From NCBI RefSeq assembly GCF_022213955.1, contig NZ_JAKNTW010000010.1, positions 1-64,000 of the forward strand: a DNA stretch of 64,000 bases, read 5' to 3'. The position numbers and the translations under genes were made by a program. Positions 18,903 to 27,085 of the stretch are shown here, piece by piece. Origin of the DNA: Dolomitihabitans soli. GTDB taxonomy: Bacteria > Actinomycetota > Actinomycetes > Streptosporangiales > Streptosporangiaceae. The first letter of the stretch is position 1; each line of letters starts with the position of its first letter. Under the pieces are notes generated by a model, which did not search any database, was not told the origin of the DNA, and was given only the letters and a program-made list of their open reading frames with translations.

Positions 18903-19106
18903 ATGATCACCCGTGAGATCCAGCTGGCCGCGCAGATCGCCGGCGCAATCGCCGCCTGGCGGGAACACTTCCGCACCTGGCTGGGCGAGGGCCGCTTCGT
19001 CTACCCGCAGACGGTCGTCAAGGGCGGGATCGAGGACGTGCCGCAGGCGTTCCTGTCCCTGCTCCAGGGGTCCTACCGGGGCGATGTCTCGGTGCGGCTG
19101 TCGTGA
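18903..19106 (+). pseudogene. Internally deleted NADP-dependent oxidoreductase (MDR type)
   Basis: 67 residues with a good AAGGA ribosome site and ATG. Residues 1-9 (MITREIQLA) look like the start of CurA-type NADPH oxidoreductases. From about residue 11 it matches their extreme C-terminus (WREHFRTWLGEGRFVYPQTV, then GGIEDVPQAFLSLLQGSYRG). The ~270-residue body, including the NADP site, is absent. The frame survives, so a short product could still be made. It overlaps the next start by GTGA, so it may persist as a translational lead-in. Confidence 0.6.
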
Positions 19107-20203
19107 CGACCCTCTCGAGCAGGGCCCTGAACCGGGCCCTGCTGGGCCGTCAGTTCCTGCTGGCACGCACCGATCACACCCCGCTGGAGGTGATCGGGCG
19201 CCTGGTCGCGCTGCAGGCGCAAGAGCCCAACTGGCCCTACGTCGGGCTGTGGAGCAGGATCCATGGCTTCACCCACTCCCAGCTCACCACACTGCTGCAG
19301 GATCGGAAGGTGGTCCGCTCCGGCCTGATCCGCAGCACCCAGCACCTCACCGCGGCCGACGACTTCCGCCGGCTGCGGCCGCTGCTGCAGCCCGTGCTCG
19401 ACCGCACCGCCCGCTCGGCGTACTTCGCCCGCAACAGCGCGGGCCTGGACCCCGCCTCGCTGGTCGTCACCGGGCTTGAGCTGCTGGCGGGCGGAACGAC
19501 ACCGCGAAAGGAGCTGGCCCGACGGCTGGCCGAACGCCACCCAGGCCGCGACGGGCGCATCCTCGCCGGAGAGGTCGAGCTCAGAGCCCCCCTCATCCAC
19601 AGCCCGGCCACCGGCACATGGGGCTCCTGGGGCACCCGGTCGGCCGTCTCCGTCACGCCCGCCGAGACCTGGCTCGGCCGGCCCATGTCCCCGGTCACCG
19701 CCAAGGACCTGATCCGCCGCTATCTGGCGGCGTTCGGCCCAGCCGGGACCATGGACGTACAGGCCTGGTCCGGGCTGACCCGCCTCGGCGAGATCGTCTC
19801 CGACATGCGCGCCGAACTGCGCCACTACCACGACCCCGACGGCAGGGAACTGATCGACCTGGCCGACGCGGAACCGCCCGATCCCGACACGCCCGCGCCC
19901 GTGCGACTGCTGCCCGCCTTCGACAACGCCCTGCTCGGCCACGCCGACCGGACCCGCATCATCAGCCACGAGGACCGAAAGCGCGTGATGCCCGGCCAGG
20001 CACAGGTACGGCCCACCTTCCTCGTGGACGGCCGCGTGCACGGAAGCTGGTCCCTCGAAGGCGACACCCTGCTCCTCACTCCGTTCCGCCCGCTGTCCGC
20101 GATCGATCGGGCGGCCTTGGAGCAGGAGACGGAGCGCCTACTGCCGTTCGTGGGAGGCGAGAATGTGTCCTACAGCAGCCCGATCGCGATCAAGTCGTCC
20201 TGA
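19103..20203 (+). CDS. AlkZ/YcaQ-like winged-helix DNA glycosylase family protein
   Basis: 366 residues of the HTH_42 family. The motif VALQAQEPN gives Q38-A-Q40, the QxQ catalytic pattern of YcaQ/AlkX-type enzymes (AlkZ has QxD). RSGLIRSTQHLTAADDF and LLPAFDNALLGHADR are further family marks. Known members unhook interstrand crosslinks or remove alkylated bases, some as self-resistance to DNA-alkylating natural products. GTG 19103 overlaps the preceding stop, so translation is coupled. No biosynthetic cluster for an alkylator is visible nearby. Confidence 0.83.
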   Translation: MTTLSSRALNRALLGRQFLLARTDHTPLEVIGRLVALQAQEPNWPYVGLWSRIHGFTHSQLTTLLQDRKVVRSGLIRSTQHLTAADDFRRLRPLLQPVLDRTARSAYFARNSAGLDPASLVVTGLELLAGGTTPRKELARRLAERHPGRDGRILAGEVELRAPLIHSPATGTWGSWGTRSAVSVTPAETWLGRPMSPVTAKDLIRRYLAAFGPAGTMDVQAWSGLTRLGEIVSDMRAELRHYHDPDGRELIDLADAEPPDPDTPAPVRLLPAFDNALLGHADRTRIISHEDRKRVMPGQAQVRPTFLVDGRVHGSWSLEGDTLLLTPFRPLSAIDRAALEQETERLLPFVGGENVSYSSPIAIKSS

Positions 20204-20236
20204 CCATCCACCCCGGCATCCATCCCGGCATCGACC

Positions 20237-20347
20237 GCTGGACTCAAGCCAGGCAAGGTAAGCACGGGTCAACTCGGCGAGTGGTGCCGTGCGGTTGTCT
20301 AGCCCTCGTGGCTGGACTCAAGCCAGGCAAGGTAAGCACGGGTCAAC
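20237..20347. repeat. Two identical 37-bp direct repeats separated by 37 bp
   Basis: The same 37 bases (starting GCTGGACTCAAGCCAGGC and ending CACGGGTCAAC) occur at 20237-20273 and 20311-20347. The intervening 37 bases are unrelated. The repeat lies between two converging genes, and no cas genes are in the window. Confidence 0.9.
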
Positions 20348-20403
20348 AGAGCACAAGCGCCACGAACGCCACCTCGGCCGCCCGGGGCTGCCTTGCACGA
20401 CGG

Positions 20404-21102
20404 TTACATGATCGGCAGGCGCGAGCATCGGCGGCAGGCGCGGGCCGAGGCCGCCATGATCGCGTGCGACACCGCCGCGAGCACGCCGACGCACGCCGTC
20501 AGCGGCCAGTTCGTGGTCAGGGCCGACACGGTGACGAGCGCGAGCGTGGAGACCCCCATGGCGACGCCGGTGGTGGTGCCGGACCAGGCGACCGCCAGGG
20601 GCAACCGCCGCGGCGTGGACAGCCGGCGCACGAGGGCGCCGGTGGCGGCGAACATCGCGGCCAGCAGTACGGCGACGGCCGTGACCCCGCTCAGCTGTGC
20701 GGCCGGCGACTGAGCCGGGTCCGGCAGCCGCCAGTCGTGGCCGGCGATCCAGATCAGGCACCAGCAGGCGATCAGGAAGGGGATGGTCAGGGCGACGGCG
20801 CGGGCGGTGTGCCGAGTCTGGGCGATGGTGAGCTCCCGCTGGCAACTCGGCACGAGTTCGCCGACGGCCCCGAACTCCCGTACCGCCTGGCCGGCGGCAC
20901 GGTGGTAGGGCACTCCGTCGCCGGTGTGCGCCGCCGCCGCGTCGGCGAGGCCGTCGCGGATCTCCGCCACCATCCGGGCCTTGATCCGGGCCGGGCCGTG
21001 CAGCGCCACCGCCAGAGCCGCGACGTAATCCTCGATCGGGTCCTCGATGCGGTCCTCGATGCGCTCTTCGATGGGGTCGGCTTCCCGGCCGGCGGCGGTC
21101 AC
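20404..21102 (-). CDS. Membrane protein with permease-prefix-like N-terminus
   Basis: 232 residues. The soluble N-terminal part (~1-90, ...IKARMVAEIRDGLADAAAAH... AVREFGAVGELVPSCQREL) is the helical segment often found before membrane domains in proteins encoded beside PadR regulators. About four to five hydrophobic helices follow from residue ~95. GTG 21102 overlaps the PadR stop (GTGA), so the two are one operon. The function is unknown and may involve envelope stress or transport. Confidence 0.75.
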   Translation of the reverse strand: MTAAGREADPIEERIEDRIEDPIEDYVAALAVALHGPARIKARMVAEIRDGLADAAAAHTGDGVPYHRAAGQAVREFGAVGELVPSCQRELTIAQTRHTARAVALTIPFLIACWCLIWIAGHDWRLPDPAQSPAAQLSGVTAVAVLLAAMFAATGALVRRLSTPRRLPLAVAWSGTTTGVAMGVSTLALVTVSALTTNWPLTACVGVLAAVSHAIMAASARACRRCSRLPIM

Positions 21103-21440
21103 GTGGTGGGCCGGGGCGACGCGACGGGGTTCAGGACGGAGCCGATCGCCGTCGTGAACTCCTGCCACGCCGTCCGCTCGGTTGCCAGGGTGCGCCGTCC
21201 GGCGTCGGTGAGCTGGTAGCAGCGCCGCCGCCGTTCGCCGACGGACTGCCAGCTGCCGTGCAGCAGCCCGAGGCGTTCCAGCCGGTTCAGGGCGGGATAG
21301 ATCGTGCCCGTACGCATTTCCAGCGTGCCCCCGCTGCGCTGCTGCACGGCGGCGATGATCGCGTAGCCGTGCAGCGGGCCGGATTCGAGTACGGCCAGCA
21401 ACAGCCCGTCCAGGTGCCCTCGCACTGCGTCTGCCCTCAT
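21099..21440 (-). CDS. PadR-family transcriptional regulator
   Basis: 113 residues with the PadR winged helix: LLAVLESGPLHGYAIIAAV, GTIYPALNRLERLGLL and RRRCYQLTDAGRR. Such regulators typically repress the membrane-protein gene they precede. The divergent gene at 21518 shares the control region, which holds two near-identical palindromes. Confidence 0.9.
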   Translation of the reverse strand: MRADAVRGHLDGLLLAVLESGPLHGYAIIAAVQQRSGGTLEMRTGTIYPALNRLERLGLLHGSWQSVGERRRRCYQLTDAGRRTLATERTAWQEFTTAIGSVLNPVASPRPTT

Positions 21441-21443
21441 AGG

Positions 21444-21492
21444 TTGGCAGCCTACTCACATAAGCGTAGGCATGGTATCTATTGGCAGCCAA
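21444..21492. promoter_or_regulatory. Paired palindromic boxes in the PadR divergent region
   Basis: TTGGCAGCCAA (21482-21492) is a perfect palindrome around one base. TTGGCAGCCTA (21444-21454) is a near copy 38 bp away, 4 bp upstream of the padR start. Their placement suggests operators for this PadR protein. Binding is inferred. Confidence 0.4.
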
Positions 21493-21517
21493 CACATTGA
21501 GAAGAGAGGCCCTCGCA

Positions 21518-21994
21518 GTGACCAAGGTGCTGCTGTCCGTGCATGTCCTCGCGGCGATCCTGGCGATCGGGCCGATCACCGTGGCCGCCTCGCTGTTCCC
21601 CCGCTACGCACGACAGGCGGCCGCGGGAGGCGGCGATCCGGGGGGCCGAGCCTCCGGTGTCCCCGCGTTGCTGCACCGGATCTGCCGCGGCTACACCGTC
21701 GCCGGGATCGCCGTCCCGGTCTTCGGACTCGCCACCGGCGCCCAGCTCGGCGTTCTCACTGATGCCTGGCTGATCGCGTCGATCATCCTGACCGCGATCG
21801 CGGCCGCCATCCTCGCGCTGGCCATCCTGCCCGGCCAGCGACGCCTGCTCGCGTCGACCGGTGACTCGGCCGCCCCCGAGGATCCGCAACCGATGGCGAC
21901 CAGGCTGATGGCTCTCACCGGCGCCTTCAACCTCCTCTGGGCGATCGTCGTGGTCCTCATGATTGTCCGCCCCGGCTCCACCACAGGCGTGTGA
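21518..21994 (+). CDS. Four-helix integral membrane protein (DUF2269-like)
   Basis: 158 residues with four hydrophobic helices (SVHVLAAILAIGPITVAASL; TVAGIAVPVFGLATG; LIASIILTAIAAAILALAIL; LLWAIVVVLMIV). Gly/Pro placement in helix 1 resembles DUF2269-type proteins of unknown role. GTG 21518 has GAGAGG 8 bases upstream. It diverges from padR and is probably under the same control. Confidence 0.75.
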   Translation: MTKVLLSVHVLAAILAIGPITVAASLFPRYARQAAAGGGDPGGRASGVPALLHRICRGYTVAGIAVPVFGLATGAQLGVLTDAWLIASIILTAIAAAILALAILPGQRRLLASTGDSAAPEDPQPMATRLMALTGAFNLLWAIVVVLMIVRPGSTTGV

Positions 21995-22080
21995 GCCGAA
22001 ACCATCGTCGCCGATTCCCCGGCCCGCCACCTCAAACGCGCGCGCCGCGCTGATCGCCGGCACCACCCTGGCGAGAGCCC

Positions 22081-22221
22081 GCCCACAGCCAGGCGTACCT
22101 GGTCCGATCGATCGGCGCGGACCGCGCGCCTGACTACTCCGGCCGGCAAGAGACCGCCCACAACCGGGCCGACCTGGTCCGATCGATCGGCGCGAACCAC
22201 GCGCTCGGCTACTCCGGCCGG
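22081..22221. repeat. 75-bp imperfect tandem duplication at the tetR 3' end
   Basis: Bases 22081-22146 resemble 22156-22221 at a 75-bp offset. Both contain GGTCCGATCGATCGGCGCG and ACTCCGGCCGG. The second copy includes the last codons and stop of the tetR gene, so the first is a degraded copy of that gene end. Confidence 0.75.
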
Positions 22222-22784
22222 TAGCGGAGGCCGTCCATCAGCAGGTCGAGAAGCCGGCGGACCTGGTCGCGCTGCTCCGGTTCGCCGGCCGCCAGTGACA
22301 TTCCACTCAGACCGACCAGCACGTCCTGGGGCTCGACGTCCTTTCGGACGGTCCCGGCCTCGCCGCCCGCCCGCAGCAGGGCGGTGATCGCGGCGACCAT
22401 GCGGTCGCGGCTCTCCTCATACGGGTTGGCGCCGGACGCGAATACGGCGCGCAGAGCATCGGCCAGGCCGCGTTTGGTCGTCATGTAGTCGACGAAGCGG
22501 TCCATCCAGGCGCGGGTGGCCTCGTCGGGCGGCAGCGCGCGGAGCAGCTCGGGGGCCGCGTCGCACAGCCGGGCCAGTTCGTTGCGGTAGACGGCCTCGA
22601 CGAGCGCCTCACGAGTGGGGAAGTGCCGGTAGAGCGTGCCGATGCCGACGCCCGCCTCCTTGGCGATCGCCTCCAGCGTCACCTCCAGCCCGTGCTGGGT
22701 GAACGCCCGCACGGCGGTTTCCAGCAGCAGCTCGCGGTTACGCCGCGCGTCGGCGCGGAGCGGGCGGGGGGTGGTCGCCGGCAC
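22209..22784 (-). CDS. TetR-family transcriptional repressor
   Basis: 191 residues. The N-terminal HTH reads RNRELLLETAVRAFTQHG then AIAKEAGVGIGTLYRHFPTR. The C-terminal domain is of the kind found with SDR neighbours. GTG 22784 has GAGGAGGAACC upstream. It is divergent from the SDR gene with two palindromic boxes between, so it very likely represses both genes and is released by the SDR substrate or a related compound. Confidence 0.92.
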   Translation of the reverse strand: MPATTPRPLRADARRNRELLLETAVRAFTQHGLEVTLEAIAKEAGVGIGTLYRHFPTREALVEAVYRNELARLCDAAPELLRALPPDEATRAWMDRFVDYMTTKRGLADALRAVFASGANPYEESRDRMVAAITALLRAGGEAGTVRKDVEPQDVLVGLSGMSLAAGEPEQRDQVRRLLDLLMDGLRYRPE

Positions 22785-22846
22785 GGTTCCTCCTCGGTCG
22801 TGAATGTCGTAGCCCAATATGCGGCGACCCTGCGCCACTTGCCAAT

Positions 22847-22860
22847 CGGAGGGCCCTCCG
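22847..22860. promoter_or_regulatory. TetR operator box 1
   Basis: CGGAGGGCCCTCCG is a perfect 14-bp palindrome in the tetR-SDR divergent region. Confidence 0.6.
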
Positions 22861-22877
22861 CTTAAACTCCATACATT

Positions 22878-22891
22878 CGGAGGTCCCTCCG
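22878..22891. promoter_or_regulatory. TetR operator box 2
   Basis: CGGAGGTCCCTCCG is a near copy of box 1, starting 31 bp downstream of it (about three helical turns), 37 bp before the SDR start codon. Confidence 0.6.
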
Positions 22892-22928
22892 TTTATCATC
22901 GCACCCTGCACAGCCGAGGAACAGGCAC

Positions 22929-23870
22929 ATGCCCACTCGCATCACCACACCCTTCAGCGCCGAGTCCACCGCCGCCGAGGTCGTGGCCGGCATCGACCTC
23001 ACCGGCCGCCGCGCCATCGTCACCGGCGGCGCGTCCGGCATCGGCGTCGAGACCGCCAGGGCGCTGGCCGGGGCGGGCGCCGAGGTGACCCTGGCGGTCC
23101 GCGACCGCGCGGCGGGCGAGCGCACCGCCGACGACATCACCGCCACCACCGGCAACAAGCACCTGCTCGTCGCGCCGCTGGACCTCGCCGACCAGGCGTC
23201 CGTCGCCGCGTTCACCGCGAGCTGGGACGGACCGCTGCACATCCTGGTCAACAACGCCGGCGTGATGGCCTCGCCCGAGACGCGCACCCCCGAGGGCTGG
23301 GAGCTGCAGTTCGCCACGAACCACCTCGGCCACTTCGCGTTGACGACCGGGCTGCTCGACGCGCTCATCGGAGCGGACGGCGCCCGGGTCGTGTCGGTCA
23401 GCTCCAGCGCGCACCTGCTGTCGCCGGTGGTCTTCGAGGACATCCACTTCCGGGAGCGCGCCTACGACTCGTGGGCGGCCTACGGCCAGTCCAAGACGGC
23501 CAACGTGCTGTTCGCCGTCGAGGCGAGCAGGCGCTGGGCCGACGCCGGCATCACCGTCAACGCGCTGATGCCCGGCGGAATCCGCACCAACCTGCAGCGA
23601 CACGTCAGCCAGGAGGAGCTCGACCGGCTGATCGCCGAGCGCGGCGCCACGACCGGCGCACGGTGGAAGACACCCGAACAGGGCGCGGCCACGTCCCTGC
23701 TGGTCGCGACCTCACCCCTGCTCAACGGCGTCGGCGGCCGCTACTTCGAGGACTGCCAGGAGGCCGGCCCGAACCAGCCGGGCACCCTCGCAGGCGTTGC
23801 CGCCCACGCCCTCGACCCCGAGGCCGCCGCCCGCCTCTGGGACGTCTCCGAGCAGACCCTGCACCCCTAG
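22929..23870 (+). CDS. Short-chain dehydrogenase/reductase
   Basis: 313 residues. The Rossmann motif TGGASGIG lies at about 33-40, NNAGVM at about 107, the catalytic Ser in VSVSSSAH, and YGQSK as YxxxK. The length and N-terminal extension resemble the retinol-dehydrogenase/WW-oxidoreductase-like subgroup common in actinomycetes. The substrate is unknown. Expression is probably induced through the divergent TetR. Confidence 0.92.
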   Translation: MPTRITTPFSAESTAAEVVAGIDLTGRRAIVTGGASGIGVETARALAGAGAEVTLAVRDRAAGERTADDITATTGNKHLLVAPLDLADQASVAAFTASWDGPLHILVNNAGVMASPETRTPEGWELQFATNHLGHFALTTGLLDALIGADGARVVSVSSSAHLLSPVVFEDIHFRERAYDSWAAYGQSKTANVLFAVEASRRWADAGITVNALMPGGIRTNLQRHVSQEELDRLIAERGATTGARWKTPEQGAATSLLVATSPLLNGVGGRYFEDCQEAGPNQPGTLAGVAAHALDPEAAARLWDVSEQTLHP

Positions 23871-23904
23871 CCTGCCGAGGGTGAGCCCTCGTCGTCGGGC
23901 GAAG

Positions 23905-24072
23905 ATGTCCGAGTTCACGGCGTTCACCGAACTCGCCGAGCAAGGGCTGAGCGCCGTCGGCGACAACCCCAAGGGCAGAGCCCGGTTGGAGCTGATGCGC
24001 GACATGTACGCCTTCATGGGCCGCGAGGTCCCAAAGCTCCTCGACCAGTGGGACCGGCAACGAGGCGGCTGA
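23905..24072 (+). CDS. Small hypothetical protein or gene fragment
   Basis: 55 residues (MSEFTAFTELAEQGLSAVGD... LLDQWDRQRGG), predicted all helical. No Shine-Dalgarno is evident, and it could be the 3' remnant of a lost gene. It lies 34 bp past the SDR stop. I do not recognise a family. Confidence 0.35.
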   Translation: MSEFTAFTELAEQGLSAVGDNPKGRARLELMRDMYAFMGREVPKLLDQWDRQRGG

Positions 24073-24287
24073 GGCAGGCTCGACGATCTGCCTCACGTGT
24101 GGGTGCACCGGAAACCAGGTGGCTCCCCCTGCACCCGATCCACGCGCGGGCTTCGACCAGCGAACTCCTCCAGCGGGCCAGGCGTTACGGCGGCCCGCCG
24201 GGAGCGCTGGAGGAGCGTGGACCCCACGGGCAGAGCCACGGGCGGCGCGGGGCGCCAGGTGGGCTCGCCGTACGACATCCGCCCGGG

Positions 24288-25583
24288 TCAGGTCGTTTCG
24301 TCGCCCTCTACGCGCATCACGCTGGCCACCGCGCGGACGATGTCGAGTTCGCGCAGGCTCTCGATGGTGCCGGAGAGGGCGGCGTCGGTGGCGCGGTGGG
24401 TGACGAGGACGAGCTGGGCGTCGTCGCCGTGGCCCTCCTGGCGGACCGTCTGGATGGAGACGTCGTGCTTGGCGAACATGTCGGCGACGCGGGCCAGGAC
24501 GCCGGGCTTGTCGGCCACGTCGAGCGCGACGTGGTAGCGGGTGACCGTCTCGCCCATGGGGTGGACGACGAGGTCGGCGTACGTGGACTCCTCGGGGCCG
24601 CGGGCGTTCGAGAGGCGGTTGCGGCCGACCGCCACCAGGTCGCCCAGGACGGCCGAGGCGGTGGGGGCGCCGCCCGCGCCCTTGCCGTAGAACATCAGCT
24701 CCCCCGCCGACTCGGCCTCGACGAAGACCGCGTTGTACGCCTCGCGGACCCCGGCCAGGGGGTGTGACCTGGGGATCATCGCGGGATGGACCCGGACGCC
24801 GACCGAACGGCCGTCGTCGGAGCGGGAGCAGATGGCCAGCAGCTTGATGACGTAGCCCATCGCCTTGGCGCTGGCCACGTCGGTCGCGGTGACCTCGGTG
24901 ATGCCCTCGCGGTGGACGTCGGCGGCGGTGACCCTGCTGTGGAAGGCGAGGCCGGCGAGGATGGCGGCCTTCGCGGCGGCGTCGAAGCCCTCGACGTCGG
25001 CGGTCGGGTCTGCCTCGGCGTAACCCAGCGCCTGGGCCTCTTCGAGCGCGTCGGTGAACGACGCCCCGTTTGAGTCCATCTTGTCCAGGATGTAGTTGGT
25101 GGTGCCGTTGACGATGCCCATCACCCGGTGCACGTGGTCGCCGTTGAGCGACTCGCGGAGCGGGCGGAGCAGCGGGATGGCGCCCGCGACGCTGGCCTCG
25201 AAGTAGAGGTCGGAACGGCCTGCCCTGGCCGCGGCGTGCACGGTCGCGCCGTCCTCGGCGAGCAGCGCCTTGTTGGCGGTGACCACCGACTTCCCGGCGG
25301 TGAGCGCGGCGGTGATCAGCGACCTGGCGGGCTCGATACCGCCGATGACCTCGATCACGATGTCGATGTCGTCGCGGACCACGAGCGCCTCGGCGTCGGT
25401 GGTCAGCAGCTCGGGCGGCACCTCGGTGTCACGCTTGCGCCCCAGCCGTCGTACGGCGACGCCCGCGAGCTCGACCGGGGCCCCGATCCTGGCGGCGAGG
25501 TCGGCGGCCTGCTCGTCGAGCAGCCGTACCACCTGGGATCCCACCACGCCACAGCCCAGCAGGGCGACTTTCAGCGGTTTCAC
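24288..25583 (-). CDS. hom: Homoserine dehydrogenase
   Basis: 431 residues. NAD(P) binding GCGVVG at 10-15, the catalytic core with VMGIVNGTTNYIL and EAQALGYAEADPTADVEG, and a C-terminal ACT domain (from about 350, HVALDVADKPGVLARVADMF) that normally gives threonine feedback control. GTG 25583 overlaps the lysA stop (GTGA) behind GAGGGGAC, so hom is translationally coupled to lysA. The next pathway gene, thrC, is not adjacent. Confidence 0.95.
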   Translation of the reverse strand: MKPLKVALLGCGVVGSQVVRLLDEQAADLAARIGAPVELAGVAVRRLGRKRDTEVPPELLTTDAEALVVRDDIDIVIEVIGGIEPARSLITAALTAGKSVVTANKALLAEDGATVHAAARAGRSDLYFEASVAGAIPLLRPLRESLNGDHVHRVMGIVNGTTNYILDKMDSNGASFTDALEEAQALGYAEADPTADVEGFDAAAKAAILAGLAFHSRVTAADVHREGITEVTATDVASAKAMGYVIKLLAICSRSDDGRSVGVRVHPAMIPRSHPLAGVREAYNAVFVEAESAGELMFYGKGAGGAPTASAVLGDLVAVGRNRLSNARGPEESTYADLVVHPMGETVTRYHVALDVADKPGVLARVADMFAKHDVSIQTVRQEGHGDDAQLVLVTHRATDAALSGTIESLRELDIVRAVASVMRVEGDETT

Positions 25584-26962
25584 AGTTGTCCCCTCAGCAG
25601 GTCGTCCTCGGTCTCGCCGGGGACGATGACCCTGGCCACGCCGTCCCTGACCGCGACGACGCCGGGCTTGGGCTGGTAGTTGTAGTTGTTCGCCAGCGAT
25701 CGGCAGTAGGCGCCCGTCGCCGCGACGGCGAGCAGGTCGCCGGGCGTCAGGTCGGCGGGCAGGTAGGTGTCGCGGACCACGATGTCGCCGCTCTCGCAGT
25801 GCTTGCCGACGACCCGGGAGAGCATGGGCTCGGCGTCGCTCTCGCGCGAGGCGACCACGCAGGTGTAGTCGGCGCCGTAGAGGGCGGTGCGCACGTTGTC
25901 GCTCATGCCGCCGTCGACGCTGACGTAGGTGCGCAGCCCTTCGACGTCCTTGACGGTGCCGACCTGGTAGAGCGTCACGCCGCCGGTACCGATGATCGTA
26001 CGGCCCGGCTCGACGGTGAGACGCGGCACGGGCAGCCCCGCGGACGTGCAGACGGTGGCGACGATCTCGCGGAGGCTGTCGGCGATCACCTTGATGTCGG
26101 GCGCCTCGTCGGTGTCGGTGTAGGCGATGCCGTAACCGCCGCCGAGGTCGAGCTCGGGCAACACCACGCCGTGCTCGTGCTTGATCTGCACCAGCAGCGC
26201 GGCCAGCCGCTGGGCGGCCACCTGGAACCCGGCGGTGTCGATGATCTGCGACCCGATGTGGGAGTGCAGGCCGACGAGTTCGAGCTGCGGCAGGGCCAGG
26301 ACGCGGCGCACCGCCTCGGCGGCGGCGCCGGTGTTGAGCGAGAACCCGAACTTCTGGTCGTCGTGCGCGGTGGCGATGAACTCGTGGGTGTGCGCCTCCA
26401 CCCCGGTGGTCACCCGGACCAGGACCCTCGGCCGCACCTTGTGCCGCTCGGCGAAGAAGCCCAGGCGGGCGATCTCCTCGTAGGAGTCGGCGACGATGTG
26501 GCCGACTCCGGCCTCGATCGCACGCTCCAGCTCGGCGGCGGACTTGTTGTTGCCGTGCAGGGTGATCCGCTCGGGCGGGAAGCCGACGCTGAGCGCCACG
26601 GCCAGCTCGCCGCCGCTGCAGACGTCGAGGCCGAGACCCTCCTGGTCGATCCAGCGGGCGACCTCCCTGCACAGGAAGGCCTTGCCCGCGTAGTGGACCT
26701 CGCTGTCGGCGAAGGCGGACTTGAAGTCGCGGCAGCGGGAACGCACGTCGTCCTCGTCGAGCACGTAGAGCGGCGTGCCGTACTCGGTGGCGAGATCGCG
26801 TACGTCGAGACCGCCGACCGTGACCGCGCCACCCGTACGGCCGGACGTTCGCGGCCAGATCGCGTGGTTCAGCGTGTTCAGGTCTGCGGGAGGGCGGGGC
26901 GGGCGCTCCTGAGGCAGCATCTCGGCATGCCTGTCGCCTGCGGGATGGACGTATCGACTCAC
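25580..26962 (-). CDS. lysA: Diaminopimelate decarboxylase
   Basis: 460 residues. A PLP-dependent decarboxylase that makes lysine from meso-diaminopimelate. The cofactor lysine is K94 (VHYAGKAFLC). HIGSQI, LDLGGGYGI, EPGRTIIG and the C-terminal GAYCRSLANNYN are diagnostic. GTG 26962 is chosen because SRYVHPAGDRHAEMLPQE matches the usual actinobacterial N-terminus. No strong ribosome site is visible. ATG 26920 is the alternative. Confidence 0.95.
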   Translation of the reverse strand: MSRYVHPAGDRHAEMLPQERPPRPPADLNTLNHAIWPRTSGRTGGAVTVGGLDVRDLATEYGTPLYVLDEDDVRSRCRDFKSAFADSEVHYAGKAFLCREVARWIDQEGLGLDVCSGGELAVALSVGFPPERITLHGNNKSAAELERAIEAGVGHIVADSYEEIARLGFFAERHKVRPRVLVRVTTGVEAHTHEFIATAHDDQKFGFSLNTGAAAEAVRRVLALPQLELVGLHSHIGSQIIDTAGFQVAAQRLAALLVQIKHEHGVVLPELDLGGGYGIAYTDTDEAPDIKVIADSLREIVATVCTSAGLPVPRLTVEPGRTIIGTGGVTLYQVGTVKDVEGLRTYVSVDGGMSDNVRTALYGADYTCVVASRESDAEPMLSRVVGKHCESGDIVVRDTYLPADLTPGDLLAVAATGAYCRSLANNYNYQPKPGVVAVRDGVARVIVPGETEDDLLRGQL

Positions 26963-27085
26963 CCGAACGAGGCTATCGGACCGGCTGATCCGCCTGGGAC
27001 GCGTGCCCGAACTTCGAGACGCCAGCCACGGTAATTTATCGCTATTTATCGCCAAATTTCCGTATATCTTCCGCCAAGGCGGTCG

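Noticed and set aside
20237-20347. Calling the 37-bp repeat pair a CRISPR array
   Set aside because: Only two repeats, no cas genes, and an atypical repeat sequence. It is kept as an unexplained direct repeat.
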